Positions 31,499 to 39,587 of a stretch of DNA of 64,000 bases are shown here, in pieces; the first letter of the stretch is position 1, and each line of letters starts with the position of its first letter. Both the position numbers and the translations under genes were made by a program. Source of the stretch: JBGSBR01 sp041730495 (GTDB lineage Bacteria > Patescibacteriota > Microgenomatia > UBA1406 > GWC2-37-13); the NCBI GenBank assembly GCA_041730495.1, contig JBGSBR010000007.1, positions 1 through 64,000 of the forward strand, in the 5' to 3' direction. The notes below the pieces were generated by a model, which made no database searches, was not told the origin of the DNA, and was given only the letters and a program-made list of their open reading frames with translations.

Positions 31499-31843
31499 TC
31501 ACATAGTAATACCGATCTCACGCACACCGTCAGCAACTTGCTGAACGCGGCCTTTATAGCCATATCGACTACGATCGAAAATAGCTGCGGTTACACCTTG
31601 TTGTTTCAGTATTTCTGCTAGTTTTTTACCGACTTCACGAGCCGTTTCAGACTTGGTTTTTTTCTCTGTTTTGACCTGTAAGCTATTGTAAGCTGCAAGT
31701 GTACGAGCTGCATCATCATCCACAGCTTGTGCATAGATAGATTTATTGGATCTATAGATGACGATACGTGGACGGGCAGCAGTACCATGGAGGTTACTAC
31801 TTACACGTTTTTTTCTTCGATTAATACGATTACTGATATTCAT
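31499..31843 (-). CDS. rplR: Ribosomal protein L18
   Basis: A 5S rRNA-binding protein (114 aa): RIVIYRSNKSIYAQAVDDDAARTLAAYN and FDRSRYGYKGRVQQVADGVREIG at the C-terminus are diagnostic. Normal position between rplF and rpsE. Confidence 0.97.
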   Translation of the reverse strand: MNISNRINRRKKRVSSNLHGTAARPRIVIYRSNKSIYAQAVDDDAARTLAAYNSLQVKTEKKTKSETAREVGKKLAEILKQQGVTAAIFDRSRYGYKGRVQQVADGVREIGITM

Positions 31844-31858
31844 AGGTATATATTAAAA

Positions 31859-32398
31859 TTATGCTTTCGCTTTCTTACCAGGCTTCAACTTAATTTGTTG
31901 TCCTTCATCACGGATACCTTTACCTTTGTAAGGGTCAGGTTTCTTGATTGATTTGATTTGTTGAGCTACTTGTCCGACTAATTGTTTATCGAAACCTGAA
32001 ACAACAATTTTAGTGTTGCCTTCGGTTGCAAGTGTAACACCTTCTACCTTGGTATATACGACTGGATGTGAATATCCGATCTTGAAAATAAGATCTTGTC
32101 CTTGCATTTTCACATTAAAACCAGTTCCAACAATCTCTAAACGCTTCGTCCAACCATCAGCTACACCTTTGGCAGCATTGGCAATCAGACTACGAATCAG
32201 ACCATGTAATGATTTTAATTCTTTTGTATCACTCTTGCGTGTTACTAACAATTGTTGATCTTGCTGATTTACTTGGATACCGCGTGGGAGCTCTACTTTC
32301 AACTCGCCTTTAGGTCCTTTTACCACAACAGTATAATCCTGCATTGTGATCTGTACGCCGGCTGGGATTTCTACTGGTTTTTGTCCAATTTTTGACAT
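31859..32398 (-). CDS. rplF: Ribosomal protein L6
   Basis: A 179-residue 50S protein with duplicated RNA-binding folds. SKIGQKPVEIPAGVQI start, GYSHPVVY in the second domain and PDPYKGKGIRDEGQQIKLKPGKKAKA end are family marks. Standard neighbour of rpsH and rplR. Confidence 0.98.
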   Translation of the reverse strand: MSKIGQKPVEIPAGVQITMQDYTVVVKGPKGELKVELPRGIQVNQQDQQLLVTRKSDTKELKSLHGLIRSLIANAAKGVADGWTKRLEIVGTGFNVKMQGQDLIFKIGYSHPVVYTKVEGVTLATEGNTKIVVSGFDKQLVGQVAQQIKSIKKPDPYKGKGIRDEGQQIKLKPGKKAKA

Positions 32399-32421
32399 AT
32401 ATATAGTTTAATTATTGCTGA

Positions 32422-32799
32422 TTACCAAACATGAAATAACAATTCGCCACCAACTTTGAGTTTTTGAGCTTCTTTGTTGGTCATGATACCTTTTGAGGTT
32501 GAGATGATTGCATATCCCATACCGTTCAAGACAGGTTTGACATCTTTGTAAGGTGTATACCAACGTCGTCCAGATGTTGAGAAAAGCTTAACATCAGTCA
32601 TTGCTGGAACTCCACGTTCATATTTTAAATCAATAGTAATCAATCGATTCTCTTCATCTTTTTGAAAGTCTTGGATATAACCAAGTGCTTTCAATTTCTG
32701 AAGTACTGATACACGATACTTAGACAAAGGAGCATCAATTTGATCTTTCCTTGCCATGTATCCGTTTTTGATTCTGATTATGAGATCTGTAATAGCCAT
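32422..32799 (-). CDS. rpsH: Ribosomal protein S8
   Basis: A primary 16S-binding protein (125 aa); TDLIIRIKNGYMARKDQIDAPLSKYR at the start and ISTSKGIMTNKEAQKLKVGGELL at the end are diagnostic. Its upstream neighbour is rpsS rather than rpsN, an unusual order. Confidence 0.97.
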   Translation of the reverse strand: MAITDLIIRIKNGYMARKDQIDAPLSKYRVSVLQKLKALGYIQDFQKDEENRLITIDLKYERGVPAMTDVKLFSTSGRRWYTPYKDVKPVLNGMGYAIISTSKGIMTNKEAQKLKVGGELLFHVW

Positions 32800-32821
32800 A
32801 TATTCAATAGTTTGTTAATTA

Positions 32822-33106
32822 TTAGGTCTTTTCTGCTGTACGTTTAGTAACCTTACCGTGTCCTCTAAACATACGTGTTGGTGCAAATTCACCTAAACGA
32901 TGTCCGACCATAGATTCTGTGATAAACACTTCAATATGTTTACGTCCATTGTGTACTGCGATACGATGTCCGACAAAGTCAGGATGTATCTGTGAAGCAC
33001 GTGCCCATGTTTTGATAGGCAGTTTGCTTGTACCATCTTTTTGTTTTGTTACTTTTTCGTGTAATCTGAGGTCGATATATGGACCTTTTTTTGCTGATCT
33101 AGACAT
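32822..33106 (-). CDS. rpsS: Ribosomal protein S19, relocated
   Basis: A 94-residue 30S head protein: MSRSAKKGPYIDLRLHEKV, HPDFVGHRIAVHNGRKHIEVFI and VGHRLGEFAPTRMFRGHGK leave no doubt. In nearly all bacteria rpsS lies between rplB and rplV. Here rplB and rplV are adjacent (36618/36613) and rpsS sits between rpsN and rpsH, about 3.5 kb downstream in the same operon. No second copy is present. Confidence 0.98.
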   Translation of the reverse strand: MSRSAKKGPYIDLRLHEKVTKQKDGTSKLPIKTWARASQIHPDFVGHRIAVHNGRKHIEVFITESMVGHRLGEFAPTRMFRGHGKVTKRTAEKT

Positions 33107-33113
33107 ATGTATG

Positions 33114-33299
33114 TTACCAAGAAATTTTTCTAAAGCCAGGAATGTTACCTTTTAATATCTCTTCACGGAAACAGAGTCGGCAAAGACCGAAACGTCTCAT
33201 ATAACCACGTGCTCTTCCACAACGTTGACAACGATTTCGCTGTCTAACTGCGAATTTCTGTGGTTTTAAGAATTTTACGATATCTGATGTTTTTGCCAT
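33114..33299 (-). CDS. rpsN: Ribosomal protein S14, zinc type
   Basis: A 61-residue S14 of the zinc-binding form: CQRCGR and CRLC give the four Cys ligands in RNRCQRCGRARGYMRRFGLC, and it ends with the usual GFRKISW. It follows rplE by 2 bp. Confidence 0.97.
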   Translation of the reverse strand: MAKTSDIVKFLKPQKFAVRQRNRCQRCGRARGYMRRFGLCRLCFREEILKGNIPGFRKISW

Positions 33300-33301
33300 A
33301 A

Positions 33302-33847
33302 TTAGTTATCTTTTTTAAATGGGACACCTACTAATTCAAATAATTTGCGACCAGATTTCTGATCTTTTGCTGTGGTGACAATAGTCACTTCTAAGCCTCT
33401 GATTCTGTCAATTTTATCATATTCGATTTCAGGGAAAATAGTTTGTTCAGTAAAACCAAGGTTTAGATTACCATGACCATCTACAGATGTATCATTGATT
33501 CCTCGGAAATCACGTAAACGTGGGATAACGATGTTTAACAACTTATCCAGGAATGCATACATTTTGGCACCACGTAATGTTACTTTTACACCAATTGGAT
33601 ATCCTTTACGAATCTTAAAGGCTGCGATTGATTTGCGTGCTTTGGTAACAACTGTCTTTTGTCCAGTGATCTGTGAGATCTGTTCTTGGACATGCTCGAT
33701 TGCTTTTTTGTTTGTCAAAGCTTCACCGACACCGACATTTACGACCACCTTCAGTACTCGTGGTACAGCAAACTCATTCTTGATCCCAAGATCTTTCATG
33801 AGTTGTTGTTTGATTTCTTTATTGTATTGGTCTTGTAATAATGACAT
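33302..33847 (-). CDS. rplE: Ribosomal protein L5
   Basis: A 5S rRNA-binding protein of the central protuberance (181 aa): KVVVNVGVGEA, ITGQKTVVTKARKSIAAFKIRKGYPIGVKVTLRG and GNLNLGFTEQTIFPEIEYDKIDRIRGLEVTIVTTA are clear family blocks. Confidence 0.98.
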   Translation of the reverse strand: MSLLQDQYNKEIKQQLMKDLGIKNEFAVPRVLKVVVNVGVGEALTNKKAIEHVQEQISQITGQKTVVTKARKSIAAFKIRKGYPIGVKVTLRGAKMYAFLDKLLNIVIPRLRDFRGINDTSVDGHGNLNLGFTEQTIFPEIEYDKIDRIRGLEVTIVTTAKDQKSGRKLFELVGVPFKKDN

Positions 33848-33864
33848 GGTTTTAAAATAATAGC

Positions 33865-34170
33865 TTAAATATTCTTGTTACATCTTTTACATACACGCTT
33901 TTTCTTGCCGTCTTGTACTTGATAACCGACACGTGCTGGTTTCTTACAGTTTGGACAGATCAACATCACATTGGAAATGTGAATAGGTCGTGGTACATCA
34001 ATGATACCGCCTTGTGGCATCTGTTCATTTTTCTTAACATGTTTTTTAACCATGTTGAGTGTTTCAATCAATACCTGATCAGTTTTAGGATAAGTACGAT
34101 TAATCTCGCCTTCTTTTCCGTTATCACGACCGGTGATGACTTTTACTTTATCGCCTTTTTTAATTTTCAT
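33865..34170 (-). CDS. rplX: Ribosomal protein L24
   Basis: A 50S assembly initiator (101 aa) with a KOW motif: KKGDKVKVITGRDNGKEGEINRTYPKTDQVLIE. The C-terminal part has CPNCKK and CKRCNK, two CxxC pairs that may bind zinc, a variant seen in some bacteria. Confidence 0.97.
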   Translation of the reverse strand: MKIKKGDKVKVITGRDNGKEGEINRTYPKTDQVLIETLNMVKKHVKKNEQMPQGGIIDVPRPIHISNVMLICPNCKKPARVGYQVQDGKKKRVCKRCNKNI

Positions 34171-34177
34171 GGTTTTT

Positions 34178-34552
34178 TTAATAAACTTCTTCAGCTAAAC
34201 TAGCAATCTTGTTGTATCCATTATCTTTTAATTCTTTTGCTACTGGTCCGAAAATACGAGTACCTTTTGGCTCTTGACTATCTTTGCTAGCTAAGAGAAC
34301 ACAGGCATTTTCATCAAAACGAATATAACTTCCATCAGCACGACGACATTCTTTACGTGTGCGTACGATAACCGCTTTGACGACCTCACCTTGTTTTACT
34401 TGTCCAAATGGTGCAGCTTTCTTCACAACAGCAGTGATCACCTCACCAAGATAAGCAATACTACGGTTTCCGTTTTTAGGAATACCGATCAGTTGCACTA
34501 TTTTGGCTCCTGAATTATCTGCGACTACGAGCATTGAACGTATTTGTAACAT
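34178..34552 (-). CDS. rplN: Ribosomal protein L14
   Basis: An intersubunit-bridge protein of the 50S subunit (124 aa): MLQIRSMLVVADNSGAKIVQLIG, VVKAVIVRTRKECRRADGSYIRFDENACVL and GTRIFGPVAKEL are diagnostic. Confidence 0.98.
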   Translation of the reverse strand: MLQIRSMLVVADNSGAKIVQLIGIPKNGNRSIAYLGEVITAVVKKAAPFGQVKQGEVVKAVIVRTRKECRRADGSYIRFDENACVLLASKDSQEPKGTRIFGPVAKELKDNGYNKIASLAEEVY

Positions 34553-34556
34553 ATAT

Positions 34557-34799
34557 TTATTTAATTGATTCTACTTTTTCAACAACTACAAAATGGATTG
34601 TCTTTGAGAGTGGTCGAGTTTCACGGATTGTGACCATGTCTCCAACACTAATATTCTCAACTTCATTATGTGCTTTAAATTTTTTATGACGTTTGATAAC
34701 TTTGCGATACAATGGATGTCGAAATTTACTTTCAACACGCACTACGATGGTTTTATCCATATGTGTCGATGTTACAATTCCACTGATTAATTTAGCCAT
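34557..34799 (-). CDS. rpsQ: Ribosomal protein S17
   Basis: An 80-residue OB-fold 16S-binding protein: GIVTSTHMDKTIVVRVE, HPLYRKVIKRHKKFKAHNE and ETRPLSKTIHFVVVE. Standard rpmC-rpsQ-rplN order. Confidence 0.97.
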   Translation of the reverse strand: MAKLISGIVTSTHMDKTIVVRVESKFRHPLYRKVIKRHKKFKAHNEVENISVGDMVTIRETRPLSKTIHFVVVEKVESIK

Positions 34800-34801
34800 A
34801 G

Positions 34802-35011
34802 TTATTTAGTTTCAACAGTTAATTCTTTTTGATTTATAAGTGTTAATATCACCGCTAATTTTTTACGCTTCTTCATAGTTAAGTTCGTGTCTTTTTGTGG
34901 TTTCACTTTACGCTCGATCTGCAACATAGCAAGCTCTGTACGCAAATCTTGAGCTTCTTTCATCAGCTCTTTCACTGTTTTTGGATTCATTTCTTTTGTT
35001 GATTTTTTCAT
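34802..35011 (-). CDS. rpmC: Ribosomal protein L29
   Basis: A 69-residue helical hairpin protein at the tunnel exit. KTVKELMKEAQDLRTELAMLQIERKV matches the family; the N-terminus and C-terminus are divergent. Only 1 bp separates it from rplP and 2 bp from rpsQ, so the assignment is secure by position. Confidence 0.93.
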   Translation of the reverse strand: MKKSTKEMNPKTVKELMKEAQDLRTELAMLQIERKVKPQKDTNLTMKKRKKLAVILTLINQKELTVETK

Positions 35012-35012
35012 A

Positions 35013-35417
35013 TTATTGACTAACTACTTTTGTGTTCACTGATAGCTTAGCTGAAACATTACGCATTACTTTTTTGACTTCTACTTCAGTAAGACCTTCA
35101 ACCTCGAAGAGGATGCGACCAGGAGAAACCGATGCTACAAAGTATGCAACATCACCTTTTCCCGCTCCCATGGTTACCTCTGGTGGTTTCTTCGTGTAAG
35201 GCTTATCTGGAAAGATACGAATCCAGAACTTACCGACCTTACGAGTTGCTCTTGCGAGTACCACACGTGCTGACTCAATCTGGCGATCTTTGATCCAACC
35301 AGCTTCCATTGTCTTCAAGCCAAAAGAACCGAAGTTCAGTTTATCACCTTTGGTGGCGATTCTTCTCCATTGTCCTCTGAACTGTTTTCGATATTTTTGT
35401 CTTTTTGGTGCTAACAT
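35013..35417 (-). CDS. rplP: Ribosomal protein L16
   Basis: A 50S protein near the A site (134 aa): MLAPKRQKYRKQFRGQWRR, FGSFGLKTMEAGWI, KVGKFWIRIFPDKPYTKKPPEVTMGAGKG. Normal place between rpsC and rpmC. Confidence 0.98.
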   Translation of the reverse strand: MLAPKRQKYRKQFRGQWRRIATKGDKLNFGSFGLKTMEAGWIKDRQIESARVVLARATRKVGKFWIRIFPDKPYTKKPPEVTMGAGKGDVAYFVASVSPGRILFEVEGLTEVEVKKVMRNVSAKLSVNTKVVSQ

Positions 35418-35436
35418 GATTTTTCAATAAATTTGT

Positions 35437-36093
35437 TTATGAACTCTTACCACAGATCCAAACTTTGACACCGACATAACCTGATTTGGTCAAGGCTGGA
35501 AACTTAGCAAACTCTACTGGTTCTCTGATTGTTGAGGCTGGGACACTACCTTGGAAGTATTTCTCACGGCGTGAGATCTCTGCTCCATTGATACGACCAC
35601 CCAACTGTACTTTAACACCTTTGTTACCAGCTTCCATAACACGATTCATAGTATTGTGTACCACGGCTCGGTGTGGAAAACCTCTGACGAGTTTTTCTGC
35701 AACTGCTTGTGCTACATAATATGCATTTGAAAACGGTTTCTTTACAGGTTCAATTTTTAGTTCAACTTTAAAATCTTTGTTATTTTTTCCAGTCTTAAAT
35801 GTTTTTCGTTCTGAAACAATGATTGCTTTTACTTCTTCAAGTCCTTTACCACCACGTCCGATGATCATACCTGGTTTTACAGAGTACATAGTGACAGTAA
35901 TCTTTTTGATAGCTCGTTCAATCTGTACATCAGTGACTGAGGCAAAACTATACTTTTTCATCAAAGCTTCACGGATATGTAAATCTTCGATTACAGCTTC
36001 ACGATAAGATTTCTTACTTGAAAAAAACCATCGTGATGACCAGTTATAGATAACTCCTAGTCGTAACCCGTGTGGATGAACTTTTTGACCCAT
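35437..36093 (-). CDS. rpsC: Ribosomal protein S3
   Basis: A mRNA-entry-channel protein (218 aa) with an N-terminal KH domain: MGQKVHPHGLRLGVIYNWSSRWF, VKPGMIIGRGGKGLEEVK (KH GxxG) and C-terminal GRINGAEISRREKYFQGSVP. Normal length. Confidence 0.98.
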   Translation of the reverse strand: MGQKVHPHGLRLGVIYNWSSRWFFSSKKSYREAVIEDLHIREALMKKYSFASVTDVQIERAIKKITVTMYSVKPGMIIGRGGKGLEEVKAIIVSERKTFKTGKNNKDFKVELKIEPVKKPFSNAYYVAQAVAEKLVRGFPHRAVVHNTMNRVMEAGNKGVKVQLGGRINGAEISRREKYFQGSVPASTIREPVEFAKFPALTKSGYVGVKVWICGKSS

Positions 36094-36112
36094 ATCTTTA
36101 TTTCAAATTAAA

Positions 36113-36613
36113 TTATTTTTTAATAGCAACTTTTTTAGCGACTTTCTTTGGTTCTTTTTCTACTGCTGTCTTTTTTACTGCTTTAGCTTTTGGCTTTTCT
36201 ACTGCTGCTTCGCTTGAAACAACAGGAACCTCAGGAGCTTTTGCAAGCTCAAGTTTCTTTTCACTCTTTGCAACTGTTTTAGTCTTTTCTACTAAAACAA
36301 CCTTTATGTGAGAGTATGCTCTCTTGATAGGTTTAGCAGTTCCGCGTGATCCCGCAGTATAGCGTTTCAAGACTCTTCCTTGCTCTACCGTTAAAAGTTT
36401 AAATTGTAGCATATCAGCGCCCACTTTTAAAGTGTTAACAGCATTGTTGATAGCTGATTGAATCACTTTATAGTAGATACGTGCTGGTTTGCGTGGTGAA
36501 TACATCAGATAATCAAGAGCTTCTTGTGGTGATCTTTTTTTCACTTCACCTAATAAGAAACGTAGTTTCTTAGGTGACTCCTTGATGTCTTTCATGTATG
36601 TTCGGGATTCCAT
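36113..36613 (-). CDS. rplV: Ribosomal protein L22 with basic tail
   Basis: A tunnel-lining 50S protein. Core about 1-115: SPKKLRFLLGEVKKRSPQEALDYLMYSPRKPARIYYKVIQSAINNA and GRVLKRYTAGSRGTAKPIKRAYSHIKVVL. A 50-residue Lys/Ala/Val/Glu tail follows (total 166 aa). Its ATG end lies 4 bp from rplB with no rpsS between. Confidence 0.97.
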   Translation of the reverse strand: MESRTYMKDIKESPKKLRFLLGEVKKRSPQEALDYLMYSPRKPARIYYKVIQSAINNAVNTLKVGADMLQFKLLTVEQGRVLKRYTAGSRGTAKPIKRAYSHIKVVLVEKTKTVAKSEKKLELAKAPEVPVVSSEAAVEKPKAKAVKKTAVEKEPKKVAKKVAIKK

Positions 36614-36617
36614 AATA

Positions 36618-37388
36618 TTATTTTCTTCTCTTAATAATTAATGCTTTACTCCATTTTTTCTTAGAACGAGTGCGTGTACCCTTGGCTGGCTTACCCCATG
36701 GTGTCTTAGGATGCATACCCTCACCACTACGTCCTTCACCACCACCGTGTGGATGACTACGAGGATTCTGAGCGGTACCACGGACAGTAGGACGAATACC
36801 CATAAGGATTTTACGACCTGCTTTACCGATAATTCTATCTTTGTGTTCGATATTACCGACACGACCGATAGTAGCCCAACATCTCAGTGGGAACTTACGA
36901 ACCTCACCTGATGACAGTTTAAGGTGTACATGTACACCGTCTTTGGCGACAACCATGGCAAATGTGCCTGCACCGCGAACCATAAGTCCACCTTGTCCGG
37001 GATAGAGCTCTACATTATGTACTTCTATACCGACTGGGATGTTGTTTAATGGCAATGCATTTCCGACTTTGATATCTGCTTGTTCAGCTGAAATAACAGT
37101 ATCTCCTATAGCCAATGTATTTGGATGTAAGATATAACGTTTTTCACCGTCTTCGTACTGAATAAGAGCAATATGGGCGTTTCTATTTGGATCGTATTCG
37201 ATACGAAGAACTGTACCTTTCATATCAAACTTATCACGTTTAAAATCAATGATACGATAGTAACGTTTTTGACGTCCACCTTGATGTCGAACACTAATTG
37301 TACCAGTTGAATCACGTCCTGAATGCTTCTTCAAGATAACTGTGAGACCTTTTTCTGGATCGAGTGTTTTAGGAATTGAAACTTTCAT
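36618..37388 (-). CDS. rplB: Ribosomal protein L2
   Basis: A peptidyl-transferase-centre 50S protein. GRDSTGTISVRHQGGRQKRYYR, GRKILMGIRPTVRGTAQNPRSHPHGGGEGRSGEG with the conserved His of HPHGGG, and TRSKKKWSKALIIKRRK at the end. At 256 aa it is about 18-20 residues shorter than E. coli L2, mostly at the N-terminus. Confidence 0.98.
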   Translation of the reverse strand: MKVSIPKTLDPEKGLTVILKKHSGRDSTGTISVRHQGGRQKRYYRIIDFKRDKFDMKGTVLRIEYDPNRNAHIALIQYEDGEKRYILHPNTLAIGDTVISAEQADIKVGNALPLNNIPVGIEVHNVELYPGQGGLMVRGAGTFAMVVAKDGVHVHLKLSSGEVRKFPLRCWATIGRVGNIEHKDRIIGKAGRKILMGIRPTVRGTAQNPRSHPHGGGEGRSGEGMHPKTPWGKPAKGTRTRSKKKWSKALIIKRRK

Positions 37389-37402
37389 ATATTAAATCAA
37401 AT

Positions 37403-37690
37403 TTATGCTTGTGGAAATAACTCAATAGTACCTTTTTTCAGACGGATATAAGCAATTTTTTTGTTTGGTAACATCTTCGTCACCATACGTCGGCCAGCTC
37501 TTTTAGCTTTACCTTTTCGAGTGATGACACGGACATTTTCTACCTCTACCTTAAATAAATCTTGAATCACTTGTGTGATCTGAAACTTAGTTGAGTTTGG
37601 GTTTACATAGAAACTATATACTTTCTCTTGTGTGAGTTTAGTCGTTTTCTCCGTGATTAATGGTGCGATGATTACGTCGTTGATTCTCAT
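37403..37690 (-). CDS. rplW: Ribosomal protein L23
   Basis: A tunnel-exit protein (95 aa) that docks trigger factor and SRP: IIAPLITEKTTKLTQEKVYSFYVNPNSTKFQITQVIQDLFKVEVENVRVI. It overlaps rplD by 4 bp. Confidence 0.97.
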   Translation of the reverse strand: MRINDVIIAPLITEKTTKLTQEKVYSFYVNPNSTKFQITQVIQDLFKVEVENVRVITRKGKAKRAGRRMVTKMLPNKKIAYIRLKKGTIELFPQA

Positions 37691-38412
37691 GCTTGTTTTT
37701 CAAAATGATTTACTAACTCTTGGACTGCTTCTCCGACAAATACCACATTATTGGTATTGATTACTTCATAAGGATTGAGTGTTGTTGCTGGAACAAATGA
37801 AATTGTTTTCATGTTTCGAGCTGAGAGTACTAATCCGTTTTTTTCCATCTTAGGTAAGACAAACAATAATTTTTTGTCATTCATCTCCATAGCTTTGATA
37901 CAAGCTGCGATAGTCTTAGTTTCTGGTTTCATGGTAAGTGCAGCTGCATCAAGTTGAGCCACTTTGTTGTATTTCAGTTTATTACTGAGTGCTGTATACA
38001 ATGCGAGTTTACGTTGTTTTTTGTTCATACTGACTGAGAATGTACGAGTGTGTGGTCCGAAAGATGTACCACCACCGACGAAGATAGGAGCTTTCTTGGA
38101 TCCGTGACGAGCACGACCTGTACCTTTTTGACGATAGACTTTTTTAGTTGTTCCGGTGATTTCTGAGCGAGTTTTGGTTGAAGCATTTCCTTGTCGTTGA
38201 TTTGTTTCGTAGACACGGACGTATTGAGCAAGTAACTCTGGATTATCAGATTTACCGAATACAGCTTCCGATACTGGTTGAGTACCTGTTTGCTTACCTG
38301 TAATATCATATACAGGCAGAGATAAAGCAGCTTCTGCTTTAACAGTTTCTGTTTTTACAGTTTCTGCTTTTACTTTTTTTACTGGTGTTTTTTTTACTGC
38401 TGCTTCTGCCAT
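37687..38412 (-). CDS. rplD: Ribosomal protein L4 with N-terminal extension
   Basis: L4 (241 aa). Core has RQGNASTKTRSEITGTTKKVYRQKGTGRARHGSKKAPIFVGGGTSFGPH, the loop that reaches the tunnel constriction. The first ~32 residues are a repetitive Lys/Val/Glu/Thr/Ala extension (VKAETVKTETVKAE) not present in typical L4. In E. coli L4 represses the S10 operon; here an attenuator lies before rplC. Confidence 0.96.
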   Translation of the reverse strand: MAEAAVKKTPVKKVKAETVKTETVKAEAALSLPVYDITGKQTGTQPVSEAVFGKSDNPELLAQYVRVYETNQRQGNASTKTRSEITGTTKKVYRQKGTGRARHGSKKAPIFVGGGTSFGPHTRTFSVSMNKKQRKLALYTALSNKLKYNKVAQLDAAALTMKPETKTIAACIKAMEMNDKKLLFVLPKMEKNGLVLSARNMKTISFVPATTLNPYEVINTNNVVFVGEAVQELVNHFEKQA

Positions 38413-38420
38413 AGTTGTGA

Positions 38421-39101
38421 TTATAATCCGTGGGTAGTAACTTCTACCATACTGCCTTTGTGACCTGGAACTAATCCTTTAACAGTCAATGTTGTTTCGT
38501 CTGCTGCGATGACCATGAGATTTTGAACAGTGATTGTGTCACCACCCATACGTCCTGCCATCTTAAGTCCTTTGAAGACACGACCTGGTGTTGTACCGGA
38601 GCCGAGTGATCCAGGAGCGCGTTCACGATCGGATTGACCGTGTGTACGAGGTCCTCCACGGAATCCATGACGTCTCACGACACCTTGGAAACCTTTACCT
38701 TTTGAGGTGCCGGTTACATCGATGATATCACCGATCTGAAATAACATCATAGGTTTGACTTCATCACCGATAAACAAAGTGTTTTCTCCGACTTTGATAC
38801 CTTTCTTTTGTTCTTCTGTGACGAACTCAACATTCGCAGGAAGTACACGCATACGCATCTCTTTCATAAAACGAAGTGGTGTTTCGATACCAGCTTTTTT
38901 GAGTTGACCTGCAACTGACTTACCGTTACGTTTTGCTTGACCATAACCCAGCTTGATAGACATATAACCATCAGTATCAGTGTTTTTGATATCGACGATA
39001 TAGCAAGGAGAGGTAACAATAGTTGTTACCGGAATTCGATTTCCTTTTTCGTCAAACATTTGTGTTTGATCTTTTTTTGTTCCTAAAATAAATCCTGCCA
39101 T
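38421..39101 (-). CDS. rplC: Ribosomal protein L3
   Basis: A 50S assembly initiator: MAGFILGTKKDQTQMFDEKGNRIPVTTI and GTSKGKGFQGVVRRHGFRGGPRTHGQSDRERAPGSLG. The start is set at ATG 39101 (226 aa); a TTG at 39110 in frame lies in the terminator's T-tract. The ATG is only 7 nt past that T-tract and has no Shine-Dalgarno, the same arrangement as in the attenuated genes at 4954 and 9035. Confidence 0.96.
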   Translation of the reverse strand: MAGFILGTKKDQTQMFDEKGNRIPVTTIVTSPCYIVDIKNTDTDGYMSIKLGYGQAKRNGKSVAGQLKKAGIETPLRFMKEMRMRVLPANVEFVTEEQKKGIKVGENTLFIGDEVKPMMLFQIGDIIDVTGTSKGKGFQGVVRRHGFRGGPRTHGQSDRERAPGSLGSGTTPGRVFKGLKMAGRMGGDTITVQNLMVIAADETTLTVKGLVPGHKGSMVEVTTHGL

Positions 39102-39108
39102 ATTATTC

Positions 39109-39134
39109 AAAAAAAAGAGCCCCAGACTGGGGCT
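39109..39134 (-). terminator. Intrinsic terminator before rplC
   Basis: Minus strand: AGCCCC (39134-39129) and GGGGCT (39123-39118) form a strong 6-bp stem, followed after C by eight T (39116-39109). It lies inside the ribosomal superoperon, between rpsJ and rplC. Confidence 0.9.
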
Positions 39135-39164
39135 TTTGTAACCCGTATGTCTTTGTGCTGCCAG

Positions 39165-39197
39165 CTATACATTAACTGTATACTGCTTATAATTCAT
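39165..39197 (-). CDS. Candidate leader peptide 5
   Basis: A 10-residue ORF MNYKQYTVNV with TAG stop, whose ATG lies 7 nt after a perfect TATAAT, predicting leaderless translation. Unlike leaders 1-4 it has no strong run of one amino acid (two Tyr, two Val, two Asn), so it may be a ribosome-loading device or a chance ORF. Confidence 0.45.
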   Translation of the reverse strand: MNYKQYTVNV

Positions 39198-39204
39198 GAG
39201 CAAA

Positions 39205-39233
39205 ATTATATAACATGAAATGCGTATCTTCAA
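39205..39233 (-). promoter_or_regulatory. Internal promoter before rplC
   Basis: Minus strand: TTGAAG -35 (39233-39228), a 17-bp spacer and TATAAT -10 (39210-39205). It should start transcripts for the rplC-to-rpsI superoperon independent of tuf/rpsJ. Confidence 0.75.
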
Positions 39234-39248
39234 GCTCAAATCTCTTAT

Positions 39249-39557
39249 TTACATCTTTACTTCGACCTCGACACCTGCTGGTAGTTCAAGATGCATCAAC
39301 GAATCAATAGTTTGATTGGTTGGATTAACGATATCAAGGAGGCGCTTATGAATAAGTAAGCCAAAATGTTCTCGTGCATCTTTATCTGTGAACGGTGACT
39401 TGTTTACTGCGTACATTTCTTTATCGGTAGGCAAAGGCACTGGTCCAATAATGGAAGCTCCAGTCTTTACAGCTGTATCGACAAGTTTTTGGCACGTTTC
39501 ATCGATCAAACGATGGTCGTAAGCTTTAAGTCTAATTCTAATTCTTCCTTTTGGCAT
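39249..39557 (-). CDS. rpsJ: Ribosomal protein S10
   Basis: A 102-residue 30S head protein (also NusE, an antitermination factor): RIRIRLKAYDHRLIDETCQKLVDTAVKTGASIIGPVPLPTDK, KSPFTDKDAREHFGLLIHKRLLDI. It is separated from tuf by a terminator and from rplC by a promoter and attenuator, so it may be a transcription unit of its own or depend on readthrough. Confidence 0.98.
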   Translation of the reverse strand: MPKGRIRIRLKAYDHRLIDETCQKLVDTAVKTGASIIGPVPLPTDKEMYAVNKSPFTDKDAREHFGLLIHKRLLDIVNPTNQTIDSLMHLELPAGVEVEVKM

Positions 39558-39587
39558 TTTTTAAATGTTCAATCAATAATCTTTAAT

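Larger units (their letters stand above)
39109..39197 (-). promoter_or_regulatory. Candidate attenuator 5 controlling the rplC operon
   Basis: A promoter, a 10-codon leader ORF, a stem spanning its last codons (TATACA 39182-39177 with TGTATA 39171-39166, extended by CAG/CTG) and the terminator are stacked in 125 bp. CTGG (39164-39161) can pair weakly with CCAG (39130-39127) as an antiterminator. The layout copies units 1-4, but the pairing is weaker, so r-protein binding (as with L4 in E. coli) instead of ribosome stalling is a real alternative. Confidence 0.5.
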
